Positions 1 through 13,348 are shown, counted from the first letter of the stretch. The stretch is DNA of 33,841 nt from Enterobacterales bacterium (GCA_003864575.1 BHES01000026.1:1-33841), one strand, 5' to 3'. The notes: generated from the sequence alone by a model not told the origin. Program-made: numbers and translations.

Positions 1-117
1 GAGTTTCGAGAGGAAATACGACGATTTTTTAGTGAAATATTACCGGGTCTTGCTGGGGCATTATCATGTCGAATTAATGACAACTTTCAGATGCTGGAAA
101 ATGCATCTTCAAGTTAA
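1..117 (+). mobile_element. IS630-family transposase, 3' end (left copy, partial)
   Basis: The first 117 bases read in one frame as the last 38 residues of a transposase ending in NASSS and a TAA stop. The same C-terminus, with about four substitutions, closes the clearer IS630-type transposase at the other end of the window on the opposite strand. Homology continues past the stop into the shared tip AACTGTGTATA and then stops, so the element ends near base 124. By eye the two copies differ at about 15 of 125 bases, so they are related elements and not a fresh duplication. The catalytic part lies outside the window. The insertion falls inside dgoK. Confidence 0.85.
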
Positions 118-722
118 CTGTGTATATAACCTATTTCAAGCGCCTGCCGGAATACGTCAGAGGCCGGTTGCTGTTCAGGTAATCCTTTACCGATAAGTGA
201 ATGATTCATCAGCAAATGGTGCAGTTCACCGGTCATGGCCGTGCGGAAATCACGGATCACCCCGTCTTCAGCCTGTACCCATTTACTGTGAGTGCCCGGC
301 ATCAGATAAAGAGGCGCGGGGGAGACAGTCAATGCACCGGCTAACTGAGTTTCTTCGCCACGCATAACATTGCAGTTGTCGTCACGATTGATGCAAATTC
401 CCGGCACGATCCAGGCTTTTACCGGCATAGCGGCTTCAACGGCAAAAAGGTGTTCGCCAAGAGTGTCGAGAGAAACGGGGGCGGCGAGATAAGGAACGTC
501 GACCCAGCCCGCATTACTTCCCACCATGCCCGCCATGATCACCGGCAGATTTAATGACTGCCAAGGCGCCATTATGTCGTTGAAGACGTGCTGAGGCGTG
601 GTGCCTTCCAGCCGGGTTACCCCACGCTCGGAGCGGATCTGCGCGGTGCATTCTCCCTGCTGGTAGAGGAAAGCGCGCAGGTTGGTTGAACCCCAGTCGA
701 GCGCGATATAGCTTGCTGTCAT
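114..722 (-). pseudogene. dgoK: 2-dehydro-3-deoxygalactonokinase DgoK, truncated by IS insertion
   Basis: DgoK phosphorylates 2-keto-3-deoxygalactonate, the second step of D-galactonate breakdown. The N-terminal two thirds match E. coli DgoK closely, including the phosphate-binding DWGSTNLRA near residues 9-17, NVMRGEETQL, and FRTAMTGELHHLL. The family is about 290 residues long; this copy has about 199 native residues and then runs into the IS630 end, which supplies the last residues (YIHS) and the stop. The C-terminal part of the kinase fold is lost, so it is probably inactive. The start overlaps the dgoR stop by 4 bases (ATGA), with AAGGA 7 bases upstream, showing translational coupling. 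The downstream dgoA, dgoD and dgoT are not in the window. Confidence 0.9.
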
Positions 723-1417
723 GTAATGTCCTTAAGTCGTTTCGTCGAAGAGGCGATCATTTTCATTGCTGCCTGCTCCGCGGCGTTGGCGTCCTGATGG
801 CGGATCGCGTTGAACAGTTCCTGATGCTCGCGCAGCGTCAGCGGCATGTTGCCGTCATCCGGCATATAGGTTCTTTCAAATACGGCCCGCTGCAACGAAC
901 TGATAGCGATACTGAGCTGCTGTAAAACCGGGTTATGGACTGCCGCCAGCACGGCCTCGTGAAAACAGATATCCGCCTCATTAAACGCATCCCGGTCCTG
1001 ATGGTTGGCGATCATGCTGTTGAGCGCCTCTTCGATCACCGCCAGTTCACCTGATGTCGCGCGTTCCGCTGCCCAGCGCGCAATCGTCGGTTCAACCAGG
1101 TTACGTACCTCACTCATCGCGGCGATAAGCCGTGGGTCGTAGTCGCTGGCAAGTACCCATTGCAGCACTTCGGTATCGAGGTAATTCCAGTGATTACGCG
1201 GGCAGACGAAGGCCCCCCGGTATCTTTTTATTTCGACTAACCGTTTTGCTGTCAGCGAGCGAAGCACTTCACGGATGATGTTGCGGGAAGTATCGAATTG
1301 CTCACAAAGCTCCACTTCTGAAGGTAAAGCTGCGCCAGGGATATATATCCCACCAACGATTTGCTTGCCCAATTCGATGACCAGTCGGTCGGTTTTACTT
1401 AATTCGAGCGAGTTCAT
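719..1417 (-). CDS. dgoR: D-galactonate operon repressor DgoR, GntR/FadR family
   Basis: DgoR represses the dgo operon and is relieved by D-galactonate. The 232 residues match E. coli DgoR along the whole length: a winged-helix DNA-binding domain at about residues 8-75 (ELCEQFDTSRNIIREVLRSL is the helix-turn-helix part) and an FCD ligand domain at about 85-225 with the metal-site residues typical of FadR-like regulators (EVRNLVEP, the later HEAV and EH motifs). The ATG is preceded by GGAG. It is the first gene of the operon and is translationally coupled to dgoK, which is disrupted, so DgoR may now control a non-functional operon. Two operator-like sites lie 107-138 bases upstream. Confidence 0.93.
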   Translation of the reverse strand: MNSLELSKTDRLVIELGKQIVGGIYIPGAALPSEVELCEQFDTSRNIIREVLRSLTAKRLVEIKRYRGAFVCPRNHWNYLDTEVLQWVLASDYDPRLIAAMSEVRNLVEPTIARWAAERATSGELAVIEEALNSMIANHQDRDAFNEADICFHEAVLAAVHNPVLQQLSIAISSLQRAVFERTYMPDDGNMPLTLREHQELFNAIRHQDANAAEQAAMKMIASSTKRLKDIT

Positions 1418-1749
1418 AAAAGCTCCAGGGTGAAAGAGTAAAAACCTACTTTACCGCTCACACTCATTTTGATCTTCGAATTGCTGCACAATCTCGCCAT
1501 AGTCCTGGTTAACTGTTGGTGCATAGTAGTACCATTAGTTGTTTTTGTACTACAATCTGGATCACAAAACAGACAATTCAATATTATGAAAAGGAGATGA
1601 AAGCTAAGATGGGGAAAGAAAAAGAGGAGTAATAAGATTTAACTTTATAAAAAATAAAGAAAAAACATGAAGAGGTAAGGCTGGAGATAATATCAGGATA
1701 CAGCCCATTTTCCGTTACCAGAAAACAGACTGCATCTGCTGGCAGGAAA
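1418..1749. promoter_or_regulatory. dgoR upstream region, intergenic
   Basis: No gene is seen in these 332 bases. The half nearer dgoR holds the dgo promoter and operators. Reading on the minus strand, TTGTAG (1550-1555) followed after 18 bases by TACTAC (1526-1531) is a possible promoter that would be buried in the operators; this is weak. A CRP-like half site (TGTGA, minus strand, about 1560-1566) lies just upstream, but its partner half is poor. The half nearer yidA (1570-1749) is A/G-rich on the plus strand and has no clear terminator for yidA. Confidence 0.5.
1524..1555. promoter_or_regulatory. Pair of DgoR operator-like inverted repeats
   Basis: TTGTACTACAA at 1545-1555 is a perfect inverted repeat apart from its centre, and TAGTAGTACCA at 1524-1534 matches it at 8 to 9 of 11 positions when the central base is taken as G or C. 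Their centres are 21 bases apart, two helical turns, so two DgoR dimers would bind the same face. As I recall, E. coli DgoR recognises TTGTA(G/C)TACA(A/T) repeats overlapping the dgo promoter. The same motif upstream of dgoR here supports autoregulation. Confidence 0.7.
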
Positions 1750-2565
1750 CTACGGGTTTAACACAAATTTATTCACCGCGAAGGCCACACCGTCTTCCAT
1801 ATTGGTTTTGGTCACGAATTGACTAACAGCTTTTACACTGTCCAACGCGTTGCCCATCGCAACACCAATACCGGCATACTCCAGCATGGCAATGTCGTTT
1901 TCCTGATCACCCAAAGTCATGACATTTTCACGTGGAATACCCAGTTTAGTCGCCAGCGTTTTAACGCCTTCGCCTTTATTGACACGCTTGTCGAGGATCT
2001 CGAGGAAGTAAGGTGAGCTTTTCATGATGGTGTAGCGCGCCTTGGCTTCAGCCGGAAGCTGCGCGATGGCAGGATCCAGAATCTCCGGGTTATCAATCAT
2101 CATCACTTTCGGGAAAGTCAGCGTTGGGTCCATCTCATCTGCCGGGCAGAAATGCAGCGGAATGCCCGCGACAAAAGATTCATGCACGCTGTAATAACTG
2201 ATATCACGGTTAGCCGTAAATAACTGGCTGCGAGTCAGCGCGTGGAAGTGAACACCTAACTGACGTGCAAGTTGTTCAAGGTAGTGATAATCGTCGATAG
2301 TCAACGATACTTCGGCTATCACGCTACCATCCTGCGCGTTATGCACCAAAGCACCGTTATTCGTAATGCAGTAACAACCTTCCTGCTGCAAATCCAGTTC
2401 AGCCAGGTAACGTTCGACACCGACGTAAGGACGCCCGGTCGCCAGAACGATTTGCACACCTTTTTCACGGGCGGCGGCCAATGCCTGTTTCACGGCGGGA
2501 GTGACCTCATGCTGCGGATTAAGCAACGTGCCATCCATATCAATTGCAATTAATTCAATAGCCAT
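1750..2565 (-). CDS. yidA: HAD-family sugar phosphatase YidA
   Basis: YidA is a Cof-type haloacid dehalogenase phosphatase that removes phosphate from sugar phosphates. The 271-residue product matches E. coli YidA (270) end to end. The nucleophile motif DMDGT is at residues 8-12, the TGRP motif near 41, the conserved Lys near 200 in the KRVNKG segment, and the metal-binding GDQENDIAM near 220. An in-frame extension of 37 codons upstream is open, but the ATG at 2565 matches the known N-terminus (MAIELIAIDMDGT) and has GAGG 5 bases upstream, so I take it as the start. yidB, between yidA and gyrB in E. coli, is absent. Confidence 0.95.
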   Translation of the reverse strand: MAIELIAIDMDGTLLNPQHEVTPAVKQALAAAREKGVQIVLATGRPYVGVERYLAELDLQQEGCYCITNNGALVHNAQDGSVIAEVSLTIDDYHYLEQLARQLGVHFHALTRSQLFTANRDISYYSVHESFVAGIPLHFCPADEMDPTLTFPKVMMIDNPEILDPAIAQLPAEAKARYTIMKSSPYFLEILDKRVNKGEGVKTLATKLGIPRENVMTLGDQENDIAMLEYAGIGVAMGNALDSVKAVSQFVTKTNMEDGVAFAVNKFVLNP

Positions 2566-2650
2566 AGCGTCCTCAGAGGTTAAATAATCTCCCCTGATGC
2601 TAACGCGAGTGACTACGGCAAGCCAGCCTGATTCGCAGCGGATCGCGGAT

Positions 2651-2690
2651 AAAAAAAATCCGAAGCGATTTCTCACTTCGGATTTTGTTC
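2651..2690 (-). terminator. Rho-independent terminator of gyrB operon
   Basis: Perfect 11-bp stem AAAATCCGAAG (2655-2665) / CTTCGGATTTT (2676-2686) with a 10-base loop. Reading leftward from gyrB, the stem is followed by a run of eight T. A second hairpin, GACAGCC/GGCTGTC with a 4-base loop at 2700-2717, sits between it and the gyrB stop. Confidence 0.9.
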
Positions 2691-2722
2691 TATCACCGGG
2701 ACAGCCTAAAGGCTGTCGGGGA

Positions 2723-6245
<3,523 letters not shown>

Positions 6246-6254
6246 TAATTCAAA

Positions 6255-7355
6255 TCACAGACGCATCGGCATAACGACGTAGGCCGCGGCGTGGCTTGAC
6301 GCGTCTTCAATCTGCACGCTGGAAACCGAGTCGGTCAGCAGCAGATTAACGTCTTCGCACTTGAGCGCATTGAGCACATCCAGTACATAGCTGACGTTAA
6401 AGCCAATTTCCATTTCGGCGCCATCATAGCCAACGTCCAGAATCTCTTCGGCTTCTTCCTGTTCCGGGTTATTCGCCGTAATTTTCAGCTGGTTATGGCT
6501 GACATACAAACGAACGCCGCGGAACTTCTCGTTAGAGAGGATCGCGGCACGGGCAAACGCCTGTTTAAGCAGGTCGCAACCGGCTTGCAGGGTTTTATCA
6601 GGATTCTTCGGCAATACGCGGCGATAATCCGGGAAACGGCCATCAACCAGCTTCGATGTGAAGATGAAGTCGCCAACGTGAGCACGAATATTGTTGCTGC
6701 CGATTTGCAGCTGCAACAACGCTTCGCCGCCGTCGAGCAAACGCACCAGCTCCATCACGCCTTTACGCGGCACGATCACCGAATGAGACGGCAGGGACTG
6801 ACCGATAGGCATAGAACAAACCGCCAGGCGGTGGCCGTCGGTGGCCACGGTACGCAGCTCTTCCCCTTCGGTTTCGAACAGCATGCCATTTAAATAGTAA
6901 CGCACGTCTTGATGCGCCATGGAGAACTGCGTGGCTTCAATCAGACGTTTTAGCGTCGCCTGTGGCAGGGTGAATTCAACTTCACTTTGCCAGTCGTCGA
7001 GGTTGGGGAAATCGGTCGCCGGTAAGGTCGACAGCGAGAAACGGCTGCGGCCTGATTTCACCAGCATACGGTCGCCGTCCAGCGCCACAGAAATCTCCGC
7101 ACCGTCTGGCAAACCGCGGCAGATATCAAAGAATTTACGCGCCGGTACAGTGGTCGCGCCCGCGTCATGGGGTTGGGACAGGGCCACTTTCGCCACCATC
7201 TCCATTTCCAGATCGGTCCCGGTCAGCAACAGCGAGCCTTCAGTGACCTGCAATAAGAGGTTACCGAGAATAGGCAGCGTTGGTCGTCCACCCAGCGGGC
7301 TACTGACCTGTTGCAGCGGTTTTAGCAAATGCTCACGTTCAACAATAAATTTCAT
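6255..7355 (-). CDS. dnaN: DNA polymerase III beta subunit (sliding clamp)
   Basis: Ring-forming clamp that tethers DNA polymerase III and many repair proteins to DNA. The 366 residues equal the family length, with three repeated clamp folds at about 1-120, 128-245 and 250-366. The C-terminal MPMRL, which lines the protein-binding pocket, is identical to E. coli, as is the N-terminal MKFIVEREHLLKPLQQVS. It follows dnaA after only 4 bases, which implies translational coupling. Confidence 0.98.
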   Translation of the reverse strand: MKFIVEREHLLKPLQQVSSPLGGRPTLPILGNLLLQVTEGSLLLTGTDLEMEMVAKVALSQPHDAGATTVPARKFFDICRGLPDGAEISVALDGDRMLVKSGRSRFSLSTLPATDFPNLDDWQSEVEFTLPQATLKRLIEATQFSMAHQDVRYYLNGMLFETEGEELRTVATDGHRLAVCSMPIGQSLPSHSVIVPRKGVMELVRLLDGGEALLQLQIGSNNIRAHVGDFIFTSKLVDGRFPDYRRVLPKNPDKTLQAGCDLLKQAFARAAILSNEKFRGVRLYVSHNQLKITANNPEQEEAEEILDVGYDGAEMEIGFNVSYVLDVLNALKCEDVNLLLTDSVSSVQIEDASSHAAAYVVMPMRL

Positions 7356-7359
7356 AGCG

Positions 7360-8757
7360 CTAGGAGGATAATGTTCTGATTAAGTTGGAGAAATCTTCTT
7401 TGATGTCGTGACTTTCTTCACGTAACTGCTCAATTTTTCGGCAGGCGTGCAACACCGTTGTATGATCGCGACCACCGAACGCATCGCCGATTTCTGGCAG
7501 GCTGTGGTTGGTGAGCTCTTTAGCCAGCGCCATTGCCATCTGGCGAGGGCGGGCTACCGAACGGGAACGCCGTTTGGAAAGCAAGTCTGCGATCTTGATC
7601 TTATAATACTCGGCCACCGTTTTCTGAATATTATCAATGGTGACCAACTTCTCTTGCAGCGCGAGTAAATCGCGCAGCGCTTCGCGAACGAAGTCGATGG
7701 TGATCGCCCGGCCAGTAAAGTTGGCATTGGCGATAACCCGGTTCAGCGCGCCCTCAAGTTCACGGACGTTAGAACGCAGACGTTTAGCAATAAAGAACGC
7801 CACTTCACCCGGCAGACGAATATTGTTCTCGTCCGCTTTCTTCATCAGGATCGCTACGCGGGTTTCGAGCTCAGGCGGTTCGATCGCCACAGTCAAACCC
7901 CAACCGAAGCGGGATTTCAGGCGATCTTCAACGCCGTTGATCTCTTTCGGGTAACGATCGGATGTCAGGATGATTTGCTGATTACCTTCCAGCAGAGCAT
8001 TAAAGGTGTGGAAAAACTCTTCCTGGGAACGCTCTTTATTGGCAAAGAATTGGATGTCATCAATAAGCAGGGCATCGACCGAGCGGTAGTAGCGTTTAAA
8101 CTCTTCAATGGCGTTATTTTGTAGGGCCTTAACCATGTCCTGAACAAAACGCTCGGAGTGCATGTACACCACTTTTGCATTGGCTTTACGCGCCATAATG
8201 CCGTTACCGACGGCGTGCAATAAGTGAGTTTTACCGAGACCGGTACCACCATAAAGGAATAAAGGGTTGTAAGCGCCGCCCGGATTATCAGCCACCTGGC
8301 GTGCCGCTGCGCGGGCCAGCTGGTTCGATTTACCTTCAACGAAGTTATCGAAAGTATGCTTTGGGTTGACGTTGGAACGATAAGAAAGTTCAGGTTGCGC
8401 CGCAGAGCTGTCCCAGCTGGGACGCGAAGGTGCAAGGCGCGGCACCGGTTGATGGGCGGCCGGTGAGCTGACGTTGGTGGTGGTAACGGGCTGGTTAACA
8501 CGCTGGATAAGCGGCTTACTGCCCACTTCAAAACGCAGCAATGGCACATCCGCTCCACAGAAATCGTTGAGCAATCCGTTGATGTTGTTTAAGTATTTAT
8601 CTCTCACCCAATCCAGAACAAAACGATTCGGTGCGTAAAGCGCCAAAGTATTGTCACTGAGTTCCGCCTGCAAGGGGCGTATCCACATACTGAATTCTGT
8701 GGCAGGTAACTCATCCTGCAAACGGGCAAGACATTGCTGCCAAAGCGAAAGTGACAC
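7360..8757 (-). CDS. dnaA: Chromosomal replication initiator DnaA
   Basis: AAA+ protein that binds DnaA boxes and melts oriC, and also represses its own gene. Domain I (helicase and DiaA contact) is at about 1-85, the variable linker at 86-130, the AAA+ domain at about 130-345 with Walker A GGTGLGKT and Walker [10 protein letters not shown], and domain IV at about 370-465 with the DnaA signature [16 protein letters not shown] start at the second GTG (8757), as in E. coli; the upstream in-frame GTG at 8769 begins GTGGAGTCCGCCGTG, whose GGAG is better read as the ribosome binding site 7 bases before the start. The protein is then 465 residues against 467 in E. coli, differing mainly in the linker. 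Confidence 0.97.
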   Translation of the reverse strand: MSLSLWQQCLARLQDELPATEFSMWIRPLQAELSDNTLALYAPNRFVLDWVRDKYLNNINGLLNDFCGADVPLLRFEVGSKPLIQRVNQPVTTTNVSSPAAHQPVPRLAPSRPSWDSSAAQPELSYRSNVNPKHTFDNFVEGKSNQLARAAARQVADNPGGAYNPLFLYGGTGLGKTHLLHAVGNGIMARKANAKVVYMHSERFVQDMVKALQNNAIEEFKRYYRSVDALLIDDIQFFANKERSQEEFFHTFNALLEGNQQIILTSDRYPKEINGVEDRLKSRFGWGLTVAIEPPELETRVAILMKKADENNIRLPGEVAFFIAKRLRSNVRELEGALNRVIANANFTGRAITIDFVREALRDLLALQEKLVTIDNIQKTVAEYYKIKIADLLSKRRSRSVARPRQMAMALAKELTNHSLPEIGDAFGGRDHTTVLHACRKIEQLREESHDIKEDFSNLIRTLSS

Positions 8758-9012
8758 GGCGGACTCCACTCGAACAAGATCAAAAAAAGAAAAGGATCAG
8801 GATATTTTTTAAATCATGATTTTTGGCACACGCTCCGCCCGGCGTAGCGGGGGAAAAGTCTACTCACCACCCTGTCAGCGATGTGAAGCAACGTGCGAAC
8901 CGCTTTCTGCGGATTTGTCGAAGGCGAACCGGGAGGGATCGCGAATCGGAATGGCGGATCATAACGCAATCCGGCACAGAGATCCTCCCCTTCCTGACAG
9001 ATTAGATCCTTT

Positions 9013-9021
9013 TTATCCACA
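9013..9021 (+). promoter_or_regulatory. DnaA box (perfect TTATCCACA)
   Basis: TTATCCACA is the high-affinity DnaA box. One such box between the dnaA promoters is known to mediate autoregulation in E. coli, and this one lies 256 bases before the dnaA start. Confidence 0.88.
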
Positions 9022-9199
9022 GGCTGCGGTCGCCAAGTGGGTAAGCTTAGCCGATCCTTAAAAAATTAGGCGATGTTACGATCACTGTGGCGAAAAAATA
9101 AGATTCCGCTGATGCATTTGTAAGCAGAGCACTCGTCTATTTGTTATGGGAATGATCATAGGATCGGAGGATGAAAGTGTAAGGATCAAGCGCGGATCC

Positions 9200-9227
9200 T
9201 TGCGCTTTATACCGGATTCCGTATAAT
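9200..9227 (+). promoter_or_regulatory. Sigma70 promoter upstream of rpmH (distal)
   Basis: TTGCGC (9200-9205), a 16-base spacer and a perfect TATAAT (9222-9227), followed by a C-rich discriminator as is common for ribosomal protein promoters. It points to rpmH, 250 bases downstream. Confidence 0.75.
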
Positions 9228-9346
9228 CCTCAGCCCTACGTGTGATGCCTGTGTTCCTGATGGTCAGCCTGATGGGATTAAGCGGTAACCACGGGCCATT
9301 ATGGCATCCCTGGTAAATACATATGGCCACTTTCTGGCAATGTAAA

Positions 9347-9375
9347 TTGACTCCGGACTGTACAGTTATTACAAT
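9347..9375 (+). promoter_or_regulatory. Sigma70 promoter upstream of rpmH (proximal)
   Basis: TTGACT (9347-9352), a 17-base spacer and TACAAT (9370-9375): ten of twelve consensus positions with ideal spacing. Transcription would begin about 95 bases before rpmH. Confidence 0.85.
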
Positions 9376-9464
9376 CCCGCTTCTTTATATGTTGCGATAA
9401 AGGCATCGGTCGTTTTTTCGCCGAAAGCCAACGCGTTTACTGATCAGTAATAATTTAAGTTTAG

Positions 9465-9617
<153 letters not shown>

Positions 9618-9635
9618 TAAAAGCTAACCTATTTA

Positions 9636-9995
9636 GTGGTTAAGCTAGCTTTTCCCAGGGAGTTACGTTTGTTAACTCCCCGTCATTTCACTTTCGTCTT
9701 CCAGCAGCCACAACGAGCTGGCACGCCGCAAATTACGATACTCGGCCGCCTGAACGAGCTGGGGCATCCCCGCATGGGTCTTACTGTCGCCAAAAAACAC
9801 GTCAAACGCGCTCATGAGCGTAACCGGATTAAACGCCTAACCCGCGAAAGTTTCCGGCTACTTCAGCATAAGTTGCCTTCGATGGATTTTGTGGTGGTTG
9901 CCAAAAAGGGTGTCGCCGATTTAGATAATCGTGCGTTGACGGAAGCGTTGGAGAAATTATGGCGTCGACATTGCCGGCAGGCTCCCGCATCCTGA
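9636..9995 (+). CDS. rnpA: Ribonuclease P protein component
   Basis: Small basic protein that binds the RNase P RNA and helps it mature the 5' ends of tRNAs. The 119 residues match E. coli RnpA from [13 protein letters not shown] to the end. The family RNR signature is in [16 protein letters not shown] at about residues 57-72. The start is GTG, as in E. coli. The last 37 bases overlap yidD in another frame. Confidence 0.97.
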   Translation: MVKLAFPRELRLLTPRHFTFVFQQPQRAGTPQITILGRLNELGHPRMGLTVAKKHVKRAHERNRIKRLTRESFRLLQHKLPSMDFVVVAKKGVADLDNRALTEALEKLWRRHCRQAPAS

Positions 9996-10216
9996 TCGGG
10001 TTGATACGTGGTTATCAACTTTTTATCAGTCCCTTGCTTGGGCCGCATTGTCGTTTTCGACCAACCTGCTCTCAATACGGTATTGAGGCAATTGGTCGTT
10101 TTGGCATGTTAAAAGGCAGTTGGTTGACATTGAAACGCGTAATAAAATGCCATCCTTTGAACCCAGGTGGTGATGACCCCGTGCCGCCGAAAACCGACAA
10201 TAACAGAGAACTCTAA
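9959..10216 (+). CDS. yidD: Membrane protein insertion efficiency factor YidD
   Basis: A small inner-membrane-associated protein that assists YidC in inserting proteins. The 85 residues carry the family core [17 protein letters not shown] (residues 28-44) and [14 protein letters not shown]. An amphipathic N-terminal stretch (residues 8-26) is the likely membrane contact. It begins inside the 3' end of rnpA and ends 2 bases before yidC, a conserved arrangement. Confidence 0.96.
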   Translation: MASTLPAGSRILIGLIRGYQLFISPLLGPHCRFRPTCSQYGIEAIGRFGMLKGSWLTLKRVIKCHPLNPGGDDPVPPKTDNNREL

Positions 10217-10218
10217 CG

Positions 10219-11859
10219 ATGGATTCGCAACGCAATCTTTTTCTCATCGCTCTGCTGTTCGTGTCTTTCATGATCTGGCAGGCCTGGCAGACGGACCACG
10301 CTCCGCAACCAGCCAATCAGACCACGCAACAGACAGCGAATACTGCTACTGCTAACGGCGATGCTGCTAACCAGGCTGTTCCTGGCAGCGGACAGGGCAA
10401 AGTGATCACGGTTAACACTGACGTGCTTTCATTAAGCATCAACACTCGTGGTGGTGATATCGACCAGGCGTTGCTGACTGCTTACCCAACGACTCTGGGT
10501 TCAAACCAACCCTTCCAGCTTCTGGAAACAACTCCTAATTACGTCTATCAGGCCCAAAGCGGTCTGACGGGCAAAAATGGTCCTGATAATCCAGCCAACG
10601 GCGAACGTCCTCTGTTCCAGGCGAGCCAGGATGACTTCACCTTAGGTGAAGGCCAGGCCGAATTGCGCATTCCTCTGACGTATACCGCTCAGAATGGCGC
10701 AGTGATCACCAAGACCTTTGTTCTCAAACGTGGCTCTTACGCGGTAAATGTTGAATACAATATCAACAACACCACGTCAGCCCCGCTTGAAATGACCCTG
10801 TTCGGTCAGCTGCGTCAGACGACTGACCTGCCAAAACACAAAGACACTGGAAGCAATAACTTCGCCCTGCACACTTTCCGCGGCGCGGCTTACTCTTCCA
10901 GCGATGACAAATATCAGAAGTATGCGTTCGATAAGAGCGATGCGCTGAATGTCACCACGCAAGGCGGCTGGGTTGCTATGTTGCAGCAGTACTTCGCAAC
11001 GGCATGGGTCCCACCAGCCAACGATACCAACCATTTCTACACCACCACCAACAACGGTATCTCGGCAGTCGGCTTCAAAGGCACCCCGTTTGTTGTTCAG
11101 CCTGGTGCGCAGCAGCAAGTTGCTTCGACCCTGTGGGTTGGCCCGGAAATTCAGGACAAAATGGCCGCTGTCGCGCCACATCTTGACCTGACCGTAGACT
11201 ACGGCTGGTTGTGGTTCATCTCTCAGCCGCTGTTCAAGCTGTTGAAGTTTATCCACAGCTTCATCGGTAACTGGGGCTTCTCCATTATCGTTATCACCTT
11301 TATCGTTCGTGGCATCATGTACCCGCTGACCAAAGCGCAGTACACCTCCATGGCGAAAATGCGTATGTTGCAGCCGAAACTGGCCGCCATGCGTGAGCGT
11401 ATTGGTGACGACAAACAGCGTCAAAGTCAGGAGATGATGGCGCTGTATAAAGCTGAGAAAGTTAACCCGTTGGGAGGTTGTCTGCCGCTGGTTATCCAGA
11501 TGCCAATCTTCCTGGCGCTGTATTACATGCTGTCCGGCTCCATTGAACTGCGCCACGCGCCGTTCGCCCTGTGGATCCATGACCTCTCAGCGCAAGACCC
11601 GTACTACATTCTGCCGGTTCTGATGGGTATCACGATGTTCTTCATTCAGAAGATGTCGCCGACAACCGTTACCGACCCGATGCAGCAGAAGATCATGACC
11701 TTCATGCCGGTCATCTTCACCGTGTTCTTCCTGTGGTTCCCATCCGGTCTGGTGATGTACTACATCGTCAGCAACATGGTCACCATTATCCAGCAGCAGC
11801 TGATTTATCGCGGGCTGGAAAAACGTGGTCTGCACAGCCGCGACAAGAAAAAATCATAA
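10219..11859 (+). CDS. yidC: Membrane protein insertase YidC
   Basis: Inserts and folds inner-membrane proteins, alone or with SecYEG. The 546 residues are typical of proteobacterial YidC (548 in E. coli): an N-terminal signal anchor (about 5-20, [15 protein letters not shown]), a large periplasmic beta domain to about 335, and five conserved C-terminal helices. The conserved arginine of the hydrophilic groove is in [18 protein letters not shown]. Later helices carry [20 protein letters not shown] and [15 protein letters not shown]. The basic tail RDKKKS is the usual ribosome contact. It is the last gene of the rpmH-rnpA-yidD-yidC cluster. Confidence 0.97.
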   Translation: MDSQRNLFLIALLFVSFMIWQAWQTDHAPQPANQTTQQTANTATANGDAANQAVPGSGQGKVITVNTDVLSLSINTRGGDIDQALLTAYPTTLGSNQPFQLLETTPNYVYQAQSGLTGKNGPDNPANGERPLFQASQDDFTLGEGQAELRIPLTYTAQNGAVITKTFVLKRGSYAVNVEYNINNTTSAPLEMTLFGQLRQTTDLPKHKDTGSNNFALHTFRGAAYSSSDDKYQKYAFDKSDALNVTTQGGWVAMLQQYFATAWVPPANDTNHFYTTTNNGISAVGFKGTPFVVQPGAQQQVASTLWVGPEIQDKMAAVAPHLDLTVDYGWLWFISQPLFKLLKFIHSFIGNWGFSIIVITFIVRGIMYPLTKAQYTSMAKMRMLQPKLAAMRERIGDDKQRQSQEMMALYKAEKVNPLGGCLPLVIQMPIFLALYYMLSGSIELRHAPFALWIHDLSAQDPYYILPVLMGITMFFIQKMSPTTVTDPMQQKIMTFMPVIFTVFFLWFPSGLVMYYIVSNMVTIIQQQLIYRGLEKRGLHSRDKKKS

Positions 11860-11865
11860 GTTAAT

Positions 11866-11937
11866 GTCAGGGCTTTAGGTCCTGACCACTAAACTCAGTG
11901 ATAAAGACACGAAGGCGGTCATCGAGACCGCCTTTTT
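11866..11937 (+). terminator. yidC terminator region (two hairpins)
   Basis: A first hairpin GTCAGG/CCTGAC with a 9-base loop (11866-11886) has no T run. The second, AAGGCGGTC (11912-11920) / GACCGCCTT (11926-11934) with a 5-base loop, ends in a run of T and is a good intrinsic terminator 27 bases before mnmE. Confidence 0.85.
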
Positions 11938-11963
11938 GCATATTCAGAAAGAGACAAAACGCT

Positions 11964-13328
11964 ATGACTACCTCAGATACCATCGTTGCCCAAGCTACAC
12001 CTCCCGGCCGGGGCGGAGTCGGCATTCTGCGCGTTTCTGGCCGTGCGGCGAAAGAAATTGCGCAAGAAATCTTAGGTAAGTTGCCAAAACCCCGCTACGC
12101 CGATTATTTACCCTTTCGCGATGCGGATGGCTCAACGTTGGATCAGGGGATAGCGCTGTGGTTCCCTGGCCCCAACTCCTTCACCGGCGAAGATGTGCTG
12201 GAGCTACAGGGCCACGGCGGTCCGGTGATCCTCGACCTGCTGCTAAAACGCATTATTTCGCTGAACGGCGTGCGTATTGCGCGTCCCGGTGAATTCTCAG
12301 AACGAGCCTTCCTGAATGACAAGCTGGATTTGGCGCAGGCCGAAGCCATCGCTGACCTGATCGACGCCAGCTCCGAGCAGGCAGCCCGGTCAGCGGTTAA
12401 CTCATTACAGGGTGCCTTTTCGAAGCGTATTCATCATCTGGTGGAAGCTCTCACCCACCTGCGAATCTTTGTGGAAGCCGCAATCGACTTCCCGGACGAG
12501 GAAATTGATTTCCTGTCTGATGGCAAAATAGAAGCCCAGCTCAATACGGTTATCGGCGATCTTGATGCTGTGCGTGCTGAAGCGCGTCAGGGCAGCCTGC
12601 TGCGTGAAGGGATGAAAGTGGTGATCGCGGGGCGTCCGAATGCCGGAAAATCCAGCCTGCTGAATGCCTTGGCGGGCCGCGAAGCGGCGATCGTTACTGA
12701 TATTGCCGGGACCACGCGTGATGTATTACGCGAACATATTCATCTTGATGGCATGCCTCTGCACATTATTGATACCGCAGGCTTGAGGGAAGCCAGCGAC
12801 GAAGTTGAGCGTATCGGTATCGAACGTGCATGGAATGAGATCGAACAGGCTGACTTAGTGCTATTTATGGTTGACGGCACGACCACCATCGCTACAGAAC
12901 CGGCGCAAATCTGGCCAGAGTTCATGGCGCGGCTACCGGCGACATTACCTATCGTTGTGGTTCGAAATAAAGCCGATATCACGGGCGAAGCGCTTGGTAT
13001 GAGCGAAGTGAATGGTCACTCACTTATTCGCCTGTCAGCCCGTACGGGTGACGGTATTGACCTGCTGCGCGACCATCTGAAGCAGGTTATGGGCTTTAAT
13101 CACAATATGGAAGGCGGGTTCCTCGCCCGTCGCCGCCACTTACAGGCGCTGGAGCAGGCCGCAGAGCACCTGATTCAGGGCAAAGATCAGCTGCTCGGTG
13201 CACGTGCCGGTGAATTGCTGGCTGAAGAGCTGCGTATGTCGCAACTCGCTCTGAGTGAGATCACGGGTGAGTTCACTTCAGACGACCTGCTTGGCCGAAT
13301 TTTCTCCAGTTTCTGCATCGGAAAATAA
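11964..13328 (+). CDS. mnmE: tRNA modification GTPase MnmE
   Basis: With MnmG, MnmE makes the 5-carboxymethylaminomethyl group on wobble uridine of certain tRNAs. The 454 residues equal E. coli MnmE. The N-terminal folate-binding domain is at about 1-118. The GTPase domain at about 216-378 sits inside a helical domain and has GRPNAGKSS (G1), DIAGTTRD (G2), DTAGL (G3) and NKAD (G4). The essential C-terminal cysteine motif is FCIGK. The open frame extends 22 codons upstream through the yidC terminator; the ATG at 11964 gives the family N-terminus ([20 protein letters not shown]). Confidence 0.97.
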   Translation: MTTSDTIVAQATPPGRGGVGILRVSGRAAKEIAQEILGKLPKPRYADYLPFRDADGSTLDQGIALWFPGPNSFTGEDVLELQGHGGPVILDLLLKRIISLNGVRIARPGEFSERAFLNDKLDLAQAEAIADLIDASSEQAARSAVNSLQGAFSKRIHHLVEALTHLRIFVEAAIDFPDEEIDFLSDGKIEAQLNTVIGDLDAVRAEARQGSLLREGMKVVIAGRPNAGKSSLLNALAGREAAIVTDIAGTTRDVLREHIHLDGMPLHIIDTAGLREASDEVERIGIERAWNEIEQADLVLFMVDGTTTIATEPAQIWPEFMARLPATLPIVVVRNKADITGEALGMSEVNGHSLIRLSARTGDGIDLLRDHLKQVMGFNHNMEGGFLARRRHLQALEQAAEHLIQGKDQLLGARAGELLAEELRMSQLALSEITGEFTSDDLLGRIFSSFCIGK

Positions 13329-13348
13329 ATCCGGCGAAGCCTATATTG

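Noticed and set aside
1597-1632. Tiny frame (up to 11 codons) after AAGGAG upstream of dgoR
   Set aside because: The spacing to the ATG is wrong and the peptide is only Lys/Glu repeats from purine-rich DNA.
9082-9330. 82-codon minus-strand frame in the dnaA-rpmH gap
   Set aside because: No ribosome site, unusual composition, and it covers the GATC cluster and rpmH promoter; regulatory DNA explains it better.
10777-11580. Open frame of 267 codons antisense to yidC
   Set aside because: It lies entirely inside a full-length conserved gene, with no recognisable domain or start signal.
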